Source: JACMQW01 sp964536965
GTDB lineage: Bacteria > Bdellovibrionota > UBA1018
Assembly: GCA_964536965.1 (NCBI GenBank)
Contig: CAZIAL010000010.1
Coordinates: 28,811-92,810, forward strand
Direction of reading: 5' to 3'
Length of the DNA stretch: 64,000 nucleotides
The notes under the pieces were generated by a model. It was not told the DNA's origin and searched no databases. It worked only from the letters and a program-made list of their open reading frames with translations. Positions 1 through 8,523 of the stretch are shown here, in pieces. Numbering within the stretch: position 1 is the first letter of the stretch; each line of letters starts with the position of its first letter. A program made the position numbers and the translations under genes.

Positions 1-616
1 GGCGAAGCGCGCCCGTTTCGACGACCCGAAACGCTCCGCCCGCCGGATGCCGGCCGGCGTTCGCCGCTTTCGCCAGGATCGGCAGCAGCTTTTCCGCTAC
101 GGGAAAAGCCTCGTCGAGCCGAAGCTGACCGGAGGTCGCCTGCAGAAACTGGACGCCTTCCAGGATTTTCGCCTGCACTTTTTCGCCGAAACCCTTCAGC
201 TTCAGAAGCCGATTCTCACGGCATGCATACTCGAGCTCGCCGAGCGATTTGATCTCGAGCTGCTCGATCAAAACCAGCGCTTTCTTCGGACCGAGTCCGG
301 GGACTTTCGTCAGTTCGAGCAATCCCTCCGGCAACGTCGAGACGAGTTCGTCGCGCGCGGTGGCCTTCCCTTCGAGGAGATACTCCCGCAGCACCTCGGA
401 GATCCCCTTCCCGATTCCCGCGATCTCGGTGAGCGTCCCGGCCTTCGCGCGCGCGATCCAGTCTTCGCCTTCTCCCAGCGCGCCGATCGTATCGGACGCC
501 TTGTCGAATGCGCGAATCTTGAATGGATTCTCGCCGTGCAATTCTAAGAGCGATTTCATCTCGGAAAGAAGATCCACGAGACTTTGCGACACGGAGCTAC
601 CGAAAGAACGTTCCAT
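1..616 (-). CDS. polX: DNA polymerase X family protein (partial, N-terminal part)
   Basis: The reading frame starts at ATG 616 and runs off the left edge, so about 205 N-terminal residues are visible. They include NPFKIRAFDKASDTI, the typical start of the polymerase-beta-like 8-kDa domain, then helix-hairpin-helix segments (IAGIGKGISEVL, VPGLGPKKA, LKGFGEKVQAKILEG). This order matches bacterial PolX, which acts in base-excision and gap-filling repair and usually carries a C-terminal PHP phosphoesterase domain. The polymerase catalytic residues and any PHP domain lie outside the window. The gene is divergent from the peptidase at 761, with 144 nt between the two starts. A different helix-hairpin-helix protein is unlikely given the domain order. 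Confidence 0.85.
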   Translation of the reverse strand, partial: MERSFGSSVSQSLVDLLSEMKSLLELHGENPFKIRAFDKASDTIGALGEGEDWIARAKAGTLTEIAGIGKGISEVLREYLLEGKATARDELVSTLPEGLLELTKVPGLGPKKALVLIEQLEIKSLGELEYACRENRLLKLKGFGEKVQAKILEGVQFLQATSGQLRLDEAFPVAEKLLPILAKAANAGRHPAGGAFRVVETGALR

Positions 617-760
617 ACGAAGCCCGATCTTGCCTGGTTCGGATGGCCAATTCCAGTGCCGACGCGAGCCTTTCCGAACCGGGGGTTTCCTCGACGTTTT
701 CACGCGCCGGACGAAGAGGGCCGTTGCTTGCGCACCGGGTTGGTCAGTAGCATCGGGAAC

Positions 761-1975
761 ATGCTTCTGAAGAATACGACGAAATCCCCCTCTGGAACTT
801 CCCTCGCTCGACTGGGCCGGATTCTCGCCCAGCCGAATGCCCCATTTCGCGAGGGTCACGCACTCGCGACGATCGAGGACATCCTCCAGAAGGAGAAAAT
901 TCCCCACTTCCGCGATCCGGCGCAGAACCTGGTCGTCGGGGTCGGATCGAAGGCGGAGTATCTCAAACTCGTGAGCGCAAGCTCGGCCGAACCCGTGCGA
1001 CTCTTCATCGCCCATCTCGACCATCCGGGTTTTCACGGCGTGAGCTGGGAAGGCGCCAACGAAGAGCACGAACTTCTTTCCTTCGCATGGCATGGCGGCA
1101 GCCCGACCGCGCACCTCGAAGGCGCGAAAGTCTGGCTTGCCGATTCCGAGGGCTTCGTCGGAGAAGGGCGGGTCGAAAAGGCCGAGCTGATCCCTTCCGG
1201 ACGCGCCATTCGCGGCGGGACGATCCGGATCAAGAACCTCCTCCGGGCGGGAAAGGCGACCGAGCTTTTCGGAGGATTCGCCTTCCGTGAAACCCACTGG
1301 TCCGAAGGCGATCGCCTCTATACGAAATGCGCCGACGACCTGATCGGTGCGTTTGCGATCGTCGAGACGGCCATTCGATTGAAGCTGGCTCGCAAAAAAC
1401 TCCCTTTCATCGGACTTCTCACCCGCGGCGAAGAGGTCGGATTCATCGGGGCGATTGCCCACTTCGAACTCGGCTGGGCGACGCAGGCGCTGAAACGGGC
1501 GAAACGTCCGCTGCTCGCGGTCTCTCTCGAAACCTCGCGGGCCTTACCCGGCGCCGAGATCGGCAAAGGCCCGATCGTTCGGCTGGGCGACCGAAAGAGC
1601 GTCTTCCACTCGGGTTCTACCCAGGTTTTCACCGACCTTGCGGCGAAAACCCTGCCCGGCCGCCATCAGCGGCGGATCATGGACGGCGGCAGCTGCGAGG
1701 GAACGGCGGCGACCGCCTACGGAATTCCGACGATCGCGATGTCCGTACCGCTCGGAAACTACCATAATCAGAGTCTCGAAGGCGGCCCTGATGCGGCGCC
1801 CCCGAACGGCCCCGCTCCCGAATTTGTTTCGCTGGGCGATCTCGAGGACTTTCTCACGCTTGTGCACGCCGTCATGACTCCGAAACTTCCCTGGGCCAAG
1901 CCCTACGAAGTCGTGCTGAAGGCTTTCCGCGGCGATCTGAAAAAGTACGCCTCGCAGATGAAACGCGCACCGTGA
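761..1975 (+). CDS. M42-like zinc aminopeptidase
   Basis: A 404-residue protein resembling the M42/M20 co-catalytic metallopeptidases, predicted to be cytoplasmic and to trim peptides. Visible metal-site motifs are AHLDHPGFHG (first His/Asp), CADDLIGAFAIVE (bridging Asp), TRGEEVGFIGA (general-base Glu plus metal Glu) and a C-terminal PLGNYHNQ (last His). I chose ATG 761 because the longer frame back to 584 would overlap the divergent polX start and has no recognisable sequence there. No signal peptide is seen. It ends 65 nt before gap, so it may share a transcript with the glycolytic genes, but gap has its own strong ribosome binding site. The exact subfamily and substrate are not determined. 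Confidence 0.8.
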   Translation: MLLKNTTKSPSGTSLARLGRILAQPNAPFREGHALATIEDILQKEKIPHFRDPAQNLVVGVGSKAEYLKLVSASSAEPVRLFIAHLDHPGFHGVSWEGANEEHELLSFAWHGGSPTAHLEGAKVWLADSEGFVGEGRVEKAELIPSGRAIRGGTIRIKNLLRAGKATELFGGFAFRETHWSEGDRLYTKCADDLIGAFAIVETAIRLKLARKKLPFIGLLTRGEEVGFIGAIAHFELGWATQALKRAKRPLLAVSLETSRALPGAEIGKGPIVRLGDRKSVFHSGSTQVFTDLAAKTLPGRHQRRIMDGGSCEGTAATAYGIPTIAMSVPLGNYHNQSLEGGPDAAPPNGPAPEFVSLGDLEDFLTLVHAVMTPKLPWAKPYEVVLKAFRGDLKKYASQMKRAP

Positions 1976-2040
1976 AAGATTGATCCGACCTGCACTTAGG
2001 AGTAAAACGGGGCTCCCGAAAAAACCCAAGGAGATCCCCC

Positions 2041-3060
2041 ATGACGACGAAAATCGGTATTAACGGCTTCGGAAGAATCGGTCGCAAAGTCGCCCGCCTG
2101 ATGCTGGAGCGCGACGACATGGAACTGGTCGCGATCAACAACCTCGAAGCCCCCGAAATCGCCGCTCACCTCTTCAAGTACGACTCCGTCCACGGAACGC
2201 TCCCTTACACCATCAAGGTGGAAGGCGATACGATGATGGTCGAGACGAAAAAGGGCCTGAAAAAGATCAAGATCTTCTCGCAGAAAGATCCGGGCACCCT
2301 GGCCTGGTCTTCCGTCGGCGCGACGCTCGTGCACGAGTGCACCGGAATTTTCACCGACAAAGCCGGCGCGACCTTGCACATGAAGGGCGGAGCGAAGCGC
2401 GTGCTCGTCTCCGCTCCCTCGAAGGACGCCGACATCACCATCTGCATGGGCGTGAACGAAAAATCCTACGACGCCGCGAAACACACCGTGATCTCGAATG
2501 CTTCCTGCACGACGAACTGCCTCGCGCCGCTCGCGAAGGTCCTCGATGATTCGTTTGGCGTGAAGCGCGGAACGATGCTGACGGTCCACTCCTATACGAA
2601 CGACCAGCGCATCCTCGATCTCGGACATAAGGATCTCCGCCGCGCGCGCGCCGCCGCGCTTTCCATGATTCCGACGACGACCGGAGCGGCGAAGGCCGTG
2701 GGGCTCGTGCTTCCCCATCTGAAGGGCAAACTCGACGGCCTTTCGATCCGCGTTCCGACCCCGAACGTCTCGATGGTCGACTTCACGGCCGAGCTCGGAA
2801 AGAGCACGACCAAGGAGGAAATCAACTCCACCCTGATCGCCGCCGCGAACGGCCCGATGAAGGGAATTCTCGGCGCGGAATGCGCGCCGCTCGTTTCGAT
2901 CGACTACAACGGAAACCTGAACTCCTCGACCGTCGATCTCGATCTCACGACCGTCGTGGAAGGCAACTTCGTGAAAGTGATCTCCTGGTACGACAACGAG
3001 TCCGGCTTCTCGGCTCGCATGCTCGACCTGACGGCCCTCATGGCTTCGAAGGGTATTTAA
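2041..3060 (+). CDS. gap: Glyceraldehyde-3-phosphate dehydrogenase, type I
   Basis: Full-length (339 aa) GAPDH, which converts glyceraldehyde-3-phosphate, NAD+ and Pi to 1,3-bisphosphoglycerate. The Rossmann motif GINGFGRIGRK is at the N-terminus and the active-site Cys lies in NASCTTNCLAPLAKVL. The C-terminal SWYDNESGFSARM is intact. A strong AAGGAGAT ribosome binding site precedes ATG 2041. It is the first of three consecutive glycolytic genes (gap, pgk, tpiA). One oddity: the residue after beta-strand 2 that usually discriminates NAD from NADP is Asn (VAINNLE) rather than the Asp of E. coli GapA (VAINDL), so cofactor preference may be relaxed. That last point is inference. Confidence 0.97.
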   Translation: MTTKIGINGFGRIGRKVARLMLERDDMELVAINNLEAPEIAAHLFKYDSVHGTLPYTIKVEGDTMMVETKKGLKKIKIFSQKDPGTLAWSSVGATLVHECTGIFTDKAGATLHMKGGAKRVLVSAPSKDADITICMGVNEKSYDAAKHTVISNASCTTNCLAPLAKVLDDSFGVKRGTMLTVHSYTNDQRILDLGHKDLRRARAAALSMIPTTTGAAKAVGLVLPHLKGKLDGLSIRVPTPNVSMVDFTAELGKSTTKEEINSTLIAAANGPMKGILGAECAPLVSIDYNGNLNSSTVDLDLTTVVEGNFVKVISWYDNESGFSARMLDLTALMASKGI

Positions 3061-3087
3061 TCCCGTGAGCAAAAAGCGAGCAAAACA

Positions 3088-4335
3088 GTGAGCAATCCTC
3101 CATCCAGCGGCAACTCTTCTTCGATCTTCGGCTCCAGTCCGCAGGCGACGGCGAAGAATACGAACATCAAATCGATTCGTGAGCTTCAGCTCGCGGGGAA
3201 AGCGGTGTTCCTCCGCCTCGACTTCAACGTGCCGATCGAAAACGGCAAGGTCCTGGACGATTCCCGGATCGTCGAAGCGCTTCCCACGGTGAAATACGCG
3301 ATCGAGCAAGGCGCGAAGGTCATCATTGGTTCGCACCTCGGTCGTCCGGACGGAAAACGGAATCCGAAGTATTCGCTCGAGCCCGTGGCGAGCCACCTTT
3401 CGGGACTGCTTGGAATGGAAGTCATGCTCGCCGACGACTGCGTCGGCGAAGGCATCGAGCTCCTGGTGAAATCGCAGAAATCGGGCTCGGTGCTTTTGCT
3501 CGAGAACCTGCGCTTCCACGCCGGCGAAGAGGCGAACGACCACGACTTCGTCTCGAAGCTCACGGCACTTTGCGAAATTTACGTCACGGACGCGTTCGGA
3601 ACCGCCCACCGGAAGCATGCCTCGACCTACGGACTCCCCGCGCTCGCTTCGAAGAAGGCGATGGGATTTCTCATCGAAAAGGAACTGAAATTCCTCGAGC
3701 CGCTGGTGAAGGATCCCGCGAAACCTTTCTACGCGATCCTCGGCGGATCGAAAGTCACGGATAAGATCAAAACGATCGAATCGCTGATGCACTCCGTGCA
3801 GGGAATCTGCATCGGCGGCGCGATGGCGCATGCGTTCTGGGCCGTCGAGGGAACGCCGATTCCCTCGGGCGCGAAACAGCCTAAGCCCGAGGATGTCGAG
3901 GCGGCCCGCGGAATCCTTCGCGAAGCGAAACGTCGCGAAGTGAAGATCCTTCTTCCGGTCGATACCAACCAAGGTTTCGACATCGGCCTCCGCACGGCGG
4001 CCGAGTTCTCGAAGTTTCTTGCGAACGCGAAGACGATTTTCTGGAACGGGCCGCTGGGCTGGTTCGAGAAAGTGGAATACGCGACCGGAACCTTCGAAGT
4101 CGCGAAAGCCGTTTCCGAGATTCCGGCGGTAAAGATCGTCGGCGGCGGCGATACCGTTTCCGCGATCAAACTCTCCGGATATGCCGGCAAGTTCGATCAC
4201 CTCTCGACGGGGGGCGGAGCGGTTCTCGAATACATCGAAAACGGAACGCTCCCGGGCATCGAGATTCTGCGCCAGATGTATAAGCGCGAGACTTCCGACT
4301 CCCAAGCGTTCACCCGCACGAAGATCACCAAATAA
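3088..4335 (+). CDS. pgk: Phosphoglycerate kinase
   Basis: A 415-aa phosphoglycerate kinase that makes ATP from 1,3-bisphosphoglycerate. The substrate motif RLDFNVPIENGKV, the basic-patch SHLGRPDGKRNPKYSL, LLENLRFHAGEE, the hinge ILGGSKVTDKI and the nucleotide-site glycines (VGGGDTVSA, STGGGAVLEY) are all present. The start is GTG 3088. It gives a Ser/Asn-rich extension of about 25 residues before the usual PGK N-terminus (IKSIRELQLAGK), and no better start is visible. An upstream GTG at 3064 is in frame with a stop. The gene lies 27 nt after gap and only 4 nt before tpiA, so translational coupling is likely. Confidence 0.96.
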   Translation: MSNPPSSGNSSSIFGSSPQATAKNTNIKSIRELQLAGKAVFLRLDFNVPIENGKVLDDSRIVEALPTVKYAIEQGAKVIIGSHLGRPDGKRNPKYSLEPVASHLSGLLGMEVMLADDCVGEGIELLVKSQKSGSVLLLENLRFHAGEEANDHDFVSKLTALCEIYVTDAFGTAHRKHASTYGLPALASKKAMGFLIEKELKFLEPLVKDPAKPFYAILGGSKVTDKIKTIESLMHSVQGICIGGAMAHAFWAVEGTPIPSGAKQPKPEDVEAARGILREAKRREVKILLPVDTNQGFDIGLRTAAEFSKFLANAKTIFWNGPLGWFEKVEYATGTFEVAKAVSEIPAVKIVGGGDTVSAIKLSGYAGKFDHLSTGGGAVLEYIENGTLPGIEILRQMYKRETSDSQAFTRTKITK

Positions 4336-4339
4336 GACG

Positions 4340-5137
4340 ATGGAGACCCGACGCGGAGTGCTGATCGCAGGCAATTGGAAGATGAACCACCCGCGTGCGG
4401 CGACGCTCGCCTTCGCGGAGTCGGTGAAATCGGGCTGGAAGACGGCGCTTTCAGACAAGACCCGCGGCGCGATCGCCAACGGCCGGCTGGGCGCCCTGGT
4501 TTTTCCCGCCGCGCTCTCGCTCGAAACGGCGAGGGACGCTCTCACGGGGACTCCCGTCGTGGTCGGCGCGCAGAACGTGCATTTCGAGGAGAAGGGCGCT
4601 TACACGGGTGAGATCTCCGGACCCATGCTGAAGGAAATCGGGATCGAGTGGACCCTCGTCGGACACTCCGAACGCCGGCAATACTTCGGCGAGTCGGACG
4701 AAAGCGCGCGGAAGCGGGCCGAGAGTCACCTCCGACAGGGTTTCCACACGATCTTTTGTTTCGGCGAGACCCGTGCGGAACGCGAAGACGGCCGGACGAA
4801 CTCGATTCTCGAGCGCCAGCTCACCCAGGGACTCCCGAGCGAATGGTCGGAATCCCTGATTCTCGCCTACGAACCGGTTTGGGCGATCGGAACCGGACTC
4901 ACGGCCTCGCCCGAGCAGGCCGAGGAAGCCCATGCGTTCTCACGCGGAGTGCTGATCGAAAAGTACGGTCGCGAGGCGGCGGCGAAGACGAAGATCCTCT
5001 ACGGCGGAAGCGTCACGCCGGAAAACGTACGGGGGTTGCTCGGCCAGAAGAACGTCGACGGCGGGCTCGTCGGGGGCGCGAGCTTGAAACCGGATTCATT
5101 TCTCGCGCTGCTCGAGGGCGCCGGTTCCCTTCTCTAA
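4340..5137 (+). CDS. tpiA: Triosephosphate isomerase
   Basis: A 265-aa TIM-barrel enzyme interconverting dihydroxyacetone phosphate and glyceraldehyde-3-phosphate. Catalytic Lys lies in GNWKMN, the electrophilic His in VGHSERRQYFGE, the catalytic Glu in AYEPVWAIGTG, and the phosphate-binding loop in YGGSVTPENVRGLL. ATG 4340 was chosen over an upstream in-frame ATG because it puts the canonical N-terminus (LIAGNWKMN) at the start and sits 4 nt after the pgk stop. In many bacteria tpiA is followed by secG. Here secG is 1.87 kb further on the same strand, separated by a minus-strand lipoprotein gene. Confidence 0.97.
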   Translation: METRRGVLIAGNWKMNHPRAATLAFAESVKSGWKTALSDKTRGAIANGRLGALVFPAALSLETARDALTGTPVVVGAQNVHFEEKGAYTGEISGPMLKEIGIEWTLVGHSERRQYFGESDESARKRAESHLRQGFHTIFCFGETRAEREDGRTNSILERQLTQGLPSEWSESLILAYEPVWAIGTGLTASPEQAEEAHAFSRGVLIEKYGREAAAKTKILYGGSVTPENVRGLLGQKNVDGGLVGGASLKPDSFLALLEGAGSLL

Positions 5138-5158
5138 GATCGCGAAAACCGCGGTCGA

Positions 5159-6868
5159 TCACGGAGCCCAGTACTCGACCTGGCTCATCTGCGCTCCGCC
5201 GGTATTCAGCCCGCCGAAAATAAAGATTCTACCGTCGGGAACCTGCGTGAAACCGAAGCTCGATCGCGCGGCGTTCATCGCCGGGCCCGCGCTCCAGGTA
5301 TTCGTCGCGATCGTATAGAGAAAAGTGCCGGTCGTGGCCGATGCGGCGGAGTTCGCCGTCTGTCCACCGAGGACGAGCACCTGGGTTCCGCCGTTCACGA
5401 GAAAAGCCCGCCCCCCCATCCGCGGACCGGGCATGCTGGCGACCTGGGTCCAGTTGTCCGTGCCGGCATTATAGATATAGGCCTCGGAATGGACGACCGT
5501 GGTCTGCGAAGTGAAACCGCCGGCGAGGAGTGCTTTTCCTCCTGGAATACCGACGAATGCGGCTTCGTGAACCGTATAGGGGAGCGTGGCGCAGGCGGAA
5601 ACGACTCCGCCGTCCACGCGCGTACATGTATTCATCGAAGTGGACATTCCATCCATGCCGCCGGCCGCGATCATCAGGCCGGCGGAAATCCTCGCGGTCG
5701 AAACCCGGTACTTCGGGCTCGGGAGCGTTCCGACCGCCGTATGCGCTCCTGAACTATGGACAAATTTCCAGATGGTGTCGGTCGCGCTCAGACTGATATC
5801 CCACGATCCGAAAAAATACGTCGCCCCTGCATCGATGAGCGACTGGCTGTGGCCTACCTTAAAGGAACTCGGGATCGTCATCGCGGCACTCCACGACGTT
5901 CCATCGAAATCGCGGTACTGGCCGTGGTTCGGCGAACCGGCGCCACCCAGAAGCTTCAGATTGGTGCCGATCGAAAACGGGACGAGGGCGGATCCGCCCA
6001 AACCCGCCGAACCGAGAAAGGTTCCCGGGGACCAAGTCAGTGCGGGTAGATTCAGGATCTGATGCGTTCCCATGTCGCCGGCTCCACCCGCGACGTGAAT
6101 TTTCGAGGTACCGCCGCGTTCATCGAAAAGGACGGCGGGGTCGGCGCGCGGCGAGGCCATCGGAGTCACGGACTGAAAACTACCCGGGCCGTAACTCGGC
6201 GTCGGGTTCGGTCCGCTGCCGCCATCGCCGCAATCCAGGCGACGCACCTCTTGCTCCGCCGCGGACAATCCGTTCCACACCGGAACGATCGAAACCAGGC
6301 GGTCCTGGAAGAGATCCACGACCGCGCGGCCAAGCTCGAAGGCGTCGCCTTCGAGCGGCTTTCCGTTCGCGTCGAGCGGCGGATTCATTCCCGGAGTGAA
6401 CTCGACCTGGCAGTCGTTGGAACCGTTCCGATTCACGAGACCCACGAGCTGGATCATCCGGGTATTTCCCGCGGGAACGACCATGGAAAGCTCCTGCGCG
6501 ACCGTCGCGGTCGTACTCAGCGGTCCGGCGAGAATCCCCCGATAGCTACAGTAACTCTGACGCTTCAGCAGCTGGTCGAAAATCTGGGCGAGATTCGGTT
6601 CGGGATTTCGGCTCGAATCGGGAATGCCGGGCCCCAGGACATTGATGCCGATGCAGTCGAAACCAGAGATCGTCGTCGGCGGAGGCACGGGACTTCCACT
6701 CGCCTGGGGCGCGACTCGCGCGGTCTTTTCGCCGGGGGCGATTTCCGTCCCTTCACTTCGGTCCTCGATTCGGATCGAGAGGAGCGGTCCATCCTCCAGC
6801 GCGGTCAGCGAACACGCGGCCATGAGTCCCGACAATGCGAACAGCCCCATTCCATGGATCAGTTTCAT
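5159..6868 (-). CDS. Lipoprotein with shared N-terminal module and Kelch-type beta-propeller
   Basis: A 569-aa predicted lipoprotein. The ATG at 6868 gives a clean signal peptide with lipobox ending MAAC (Cys19); an upstream in-frame ATG at 6904 would bury it. Residues about 69-210 form a module shared with the two lipoproteins at 7423 and 8524: GFDC, NVLGPGIPDSSRN, CSYRGI, RMIQLVG, ELGRAVVDLFQD and a closing CGDGG. After a Pro/Ser linker, the C-terminal ~350 residues carry repeated blades with GG doublets (LLAGGFTS, LVLGGQTAN, FIFGGLNTGG) typical of Kelch beta-propellers, which usually bind ligands or proteins. It sits at the outer face of a membrane, and its function is unknown. It is convergent with tpiA (21 nt between stops). 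Confidence 0.8.
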   Translation of the reverse strand: MKLIHGMGLFALSGLMAACSLTALEDGPLLSIRIEDRSEGTEIAPGEKTARVAPQASGSPVPPPTTISGFDCIGINVLGPGIPDSSRNPEPNLAQIFDQLLKRQSYCSYRGILAGPLSTTATVAQELSMVVPAGNTRMIQLVGLVNRNGSNDCQVEFTPGMNPPLDANGKPLEGDAFELGRAVVDLFQDRLVSIVPVWNGLSAAEQEVRRLDCGDGGSGPNPTPSYGPGSFQSVTPMASPRADPAVLFDERGGTSKIHVAGGAGDMGTHQILNLPALTWSPGTFLGSAGLGGSALVPFSIGTNLKLLGGAGSPNHGQYRDFDGTSWSAAMTIPSSFKVGHSQSLIDAGATYFFGSWDISLSATDTIWKFVHSSGAHTAVGTLPSPKYRVSTARISAGLMIAAGGMDGMSTSMNTCTRVDGGVVSACATLPYTVHEAAFVGIPGGKALLAGGFTSQTTVVHSEAYIYNAGTDNWTQVASMPGPRMGGRAFLVNGGTQVLVLGGQTANSAASATTGTFLYTIATNTWSAGPAMNAARSSFGFTQVPDGRIFIFGGLNTGGAQMSQVEYWAP

Positions 6869-7004
6869 TGGCCAAATCATCCCCAGTCCAGGTCGATTGG
6901 GCAACTCCCATCAGGAGACGCCCTAGTTACAACGCATCGCACTAGAAGGCCTCCGGACTTCTCACCTTGCGGCACTCCCGCGTTTTCGCTAAAACGAAAG
7001 CCCT

Positions 7005-7400
7005 ATGATCACTTTCGTCACCGTTATCCATATCCTTACCGCTGGTTTGATCGTGCTTGTCGTCCTGATGCAATCGGGAAAGGGCGCCGATATCAGCGCT
7101 ACGCTCGGAGGCTCGAGCAACACGGTGTTCGGAAGCTCCGGAGGCGCGAATTTTTTCACGCGACTCACCTTCGTGCTTGCCGCGGTATTCATGACGACTT
7201 CGCTGAGTCTCACCATTCTGGGAAGCCGCGAAAAGCGCTCGGTTTTCGATACGGGCGTGACCACGACCGCTCCGGCGACGACCACGGAAACGACTCCGGC
7301 CGCTGATCCGGCCGCTGATCCGGCCGCTGATCCGGCCGCTCCGGTCGCACCCGCGGCCGAAACGAAGGCGACCGCGCCCGCCGCGACGACGACGAATTAG
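7005..7400 (+). CDS. secG: Preprotein translocase subunit SecG
   Basis: A 131-aa SecG, the small two-helix subunit of the SecYEG channel. Residues about 1-22 form transmembrane segment 1 (FVTVIHILTAGLIVLVVLMQ), followed by the conserved cytoplasmic GKGADISATLGGSSNTVFGSSG loop region and a second hydrophobic segment (FFTRLTFVLAAVFMTTSLSL). The C-terminal ~40 residues are an Ala/Pro/Thr-rich tail containing DPAA repeats, longer than in E. coli SecG. It lies alone on the plus strand between two minus-strand lipoprotein genes, with its own upstream gap of about 136 nt from the divergent Kelch lipoprotein start. Confidence 0.95.
   Translation: MITFVTVIHILTAGLIVLVVLMQSGKGADISATLGGSSNTVFGSSGGANFFTRLTFVLAAVFMTTSLSLTILGSREKRSVFDTGVTTTAPATTTETTPAADPAADPAADPAAPVAPAAETKATAPAATTTN
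7302..7337 (+). repeat. Three tandem copies of a 12-bp unit inside secG
   Basis: The unit gctgatccggcc is repeated three times without mismatch and encodes (ADPA)n in the C-terminal tail of SecG. It is in frame, so copy-number changes by slippage would only lengthen or shorten the tail. Confidence 0.9.
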
Positions 7401-7422
7401 TCCAAATTCGGATGAAGCGAGA

Positions 7423-8523
7423 TTACGGGCCGCAGCCGACGACGCGTGCTCGGTAAAGACTGCTGGTCTGGGCGTTCCACGAAGCCCCGCCCCAGACATG
7501 GCTTCGTCCCGCGGTCGTGACCTTGGCCATGCGCCCGGCCACTCCCACGCTCGAACCACGCAGAACCATATAGTAATCCGAACCCGCCGCGGTCTGGAGA
7601 TATCCCAGCGAGGCATGGCGAAGCTCGAAGGAAACGACCTGGGAGTTGCCGGTCGTCAGGCTTCTCGAGGATTTAAACAACGACGATGTTTCGCATCCGA
7701 CTCCGGGACCATCCCCATCCGGGGTTTGGCAAATCGCGAGCTCGAAGCTCCCGGCGATCGTCACATCGAGTTCGACGTCGATTCGGCGGAGGTAAATCCC
7801 GTCGGGAACATCGAGCCGCTGCGCGAGTTTTTTCGTCGAATCCAACGATAGGAGAGGCGTGCTCCCGGCGGCGGGAAAAAGATTCGCATGGTATCCGCAG
7901 TTTCCGTCTCCGCAGTCCATTTTTTTAGCGAGCCGGGCCAGCTGGTCGGCCGTCGTATTTCCCGACGGCCATTCGGCGCGAATGGCGACCGACTGGTCCT
8001 GGAAAACGTCGCGCAGTACCGCTCTTCCGAGCTCGTAGATATCCGAACCTTCCGTCGTTCCGGGCTCGTCGTCCTGGATTCCGGTGTCGCAGAGATACTG
8101 GGAGTTGACTCCGATGACCTGCACCAGACGAATCCCTCCGGGCGGGATTTTCATCGCCAGCTCGGTCGCTCCGGCTCCCGCGATCATCGGCGGAGAAACG
8201 ATACCGCGATAGGCGCAAGTATAGTCCGGCACGGTCAGCGTTTTCTGGAACGCCAGCGCGGGATCGGAGTCGGGATTTCGCGAGCTATCGGAAATCCCGG
8301 GCCCCGTGACGTTCACGGCATAACACTTAAATCCCGTCAGCGAAGCGGGCGGAGCTCCGAGGCTGAGACGTCCGTCCGATTCCAGGAGAGAATACTGGCC
8401 GCTCCGATCCTCGAGCGCCGAAAGATCGACGAAGAGCGAAGGGTCGCCATCCCTCGAGGAGAGCGAACACGCGGTGGAAGCTCCGAAGATCGTCAGGATG
8501 GCGAGGATGCGAAACGATTTCAT
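7423..8523 (-). CDS. Lipoprotein with shared N-terminal module and beta-rich C-terminal domain
   Basis: A 366-aa predicted lipoprotein with signal peptide and Cys19 (STAC-SL). Residues about 64-205 are the module shared with the neighbours: GFKC, NVTGPGISDSSRN, CAYRGIVSPP, ELAMKIPPGG, YELGRAVLRDVFQDQSVAI and CGDGNC. The remaining ~160 residues are Ser/Thr/Val-rich and look like a single beta-sandwich (AQRLDVPDGIYLRRIDVELD ... YMVLRGSS), similar in style to adhesin or pre-peptidase domains, but this is not a confident family call. The stop codon of the upstream paralogue abuts this ATG exactly (TAA then ATG), so the two are one operon. It is convergent with secG (22 nt between stops). Confidence 0.75.
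   Translation of the reverse strand: MKSFRILAILTIFGASTACSLSSRDGDPSLFVDLSALEDRSGQYSLLESDGRLSLGAPPASLTGFKCYAVNVTGPGISDSSRNPDSDPALAFQKTLTVPDYTCAYRGIVSPPMIAGAGATELAMKIPPGGIRLVQVIGVNSQYLCDTGIQDDEPGTTEGSDIYELGRAVLRDVFQDQSVAIRAEWPSGNTTADQLARLAKKMDCGDGNCGYHANLFPAAGSTPLLSLDSTKKLAQRLDVPDGIYLRRIDVELDVTIAGSFELAICQTPDGDGPGVGCETSSLFKSSRSLTTGNSQVVSFELRHASLGYLQTAAGSDYYMVLRGSSVGVAGRMAKVTTAGRSHVWGGASWNAQTSSLYRARVVGCGP

Noticed and set aside
1996..4545. An 849-codon open frame on the minus strand across gap-pgk-tpiA
   Set aside because: It is the antisense shadow of three unmistakable glycolytic genes in high-GC DNA; the translation is Arg/Asp/His-rich low complexity with no domain.
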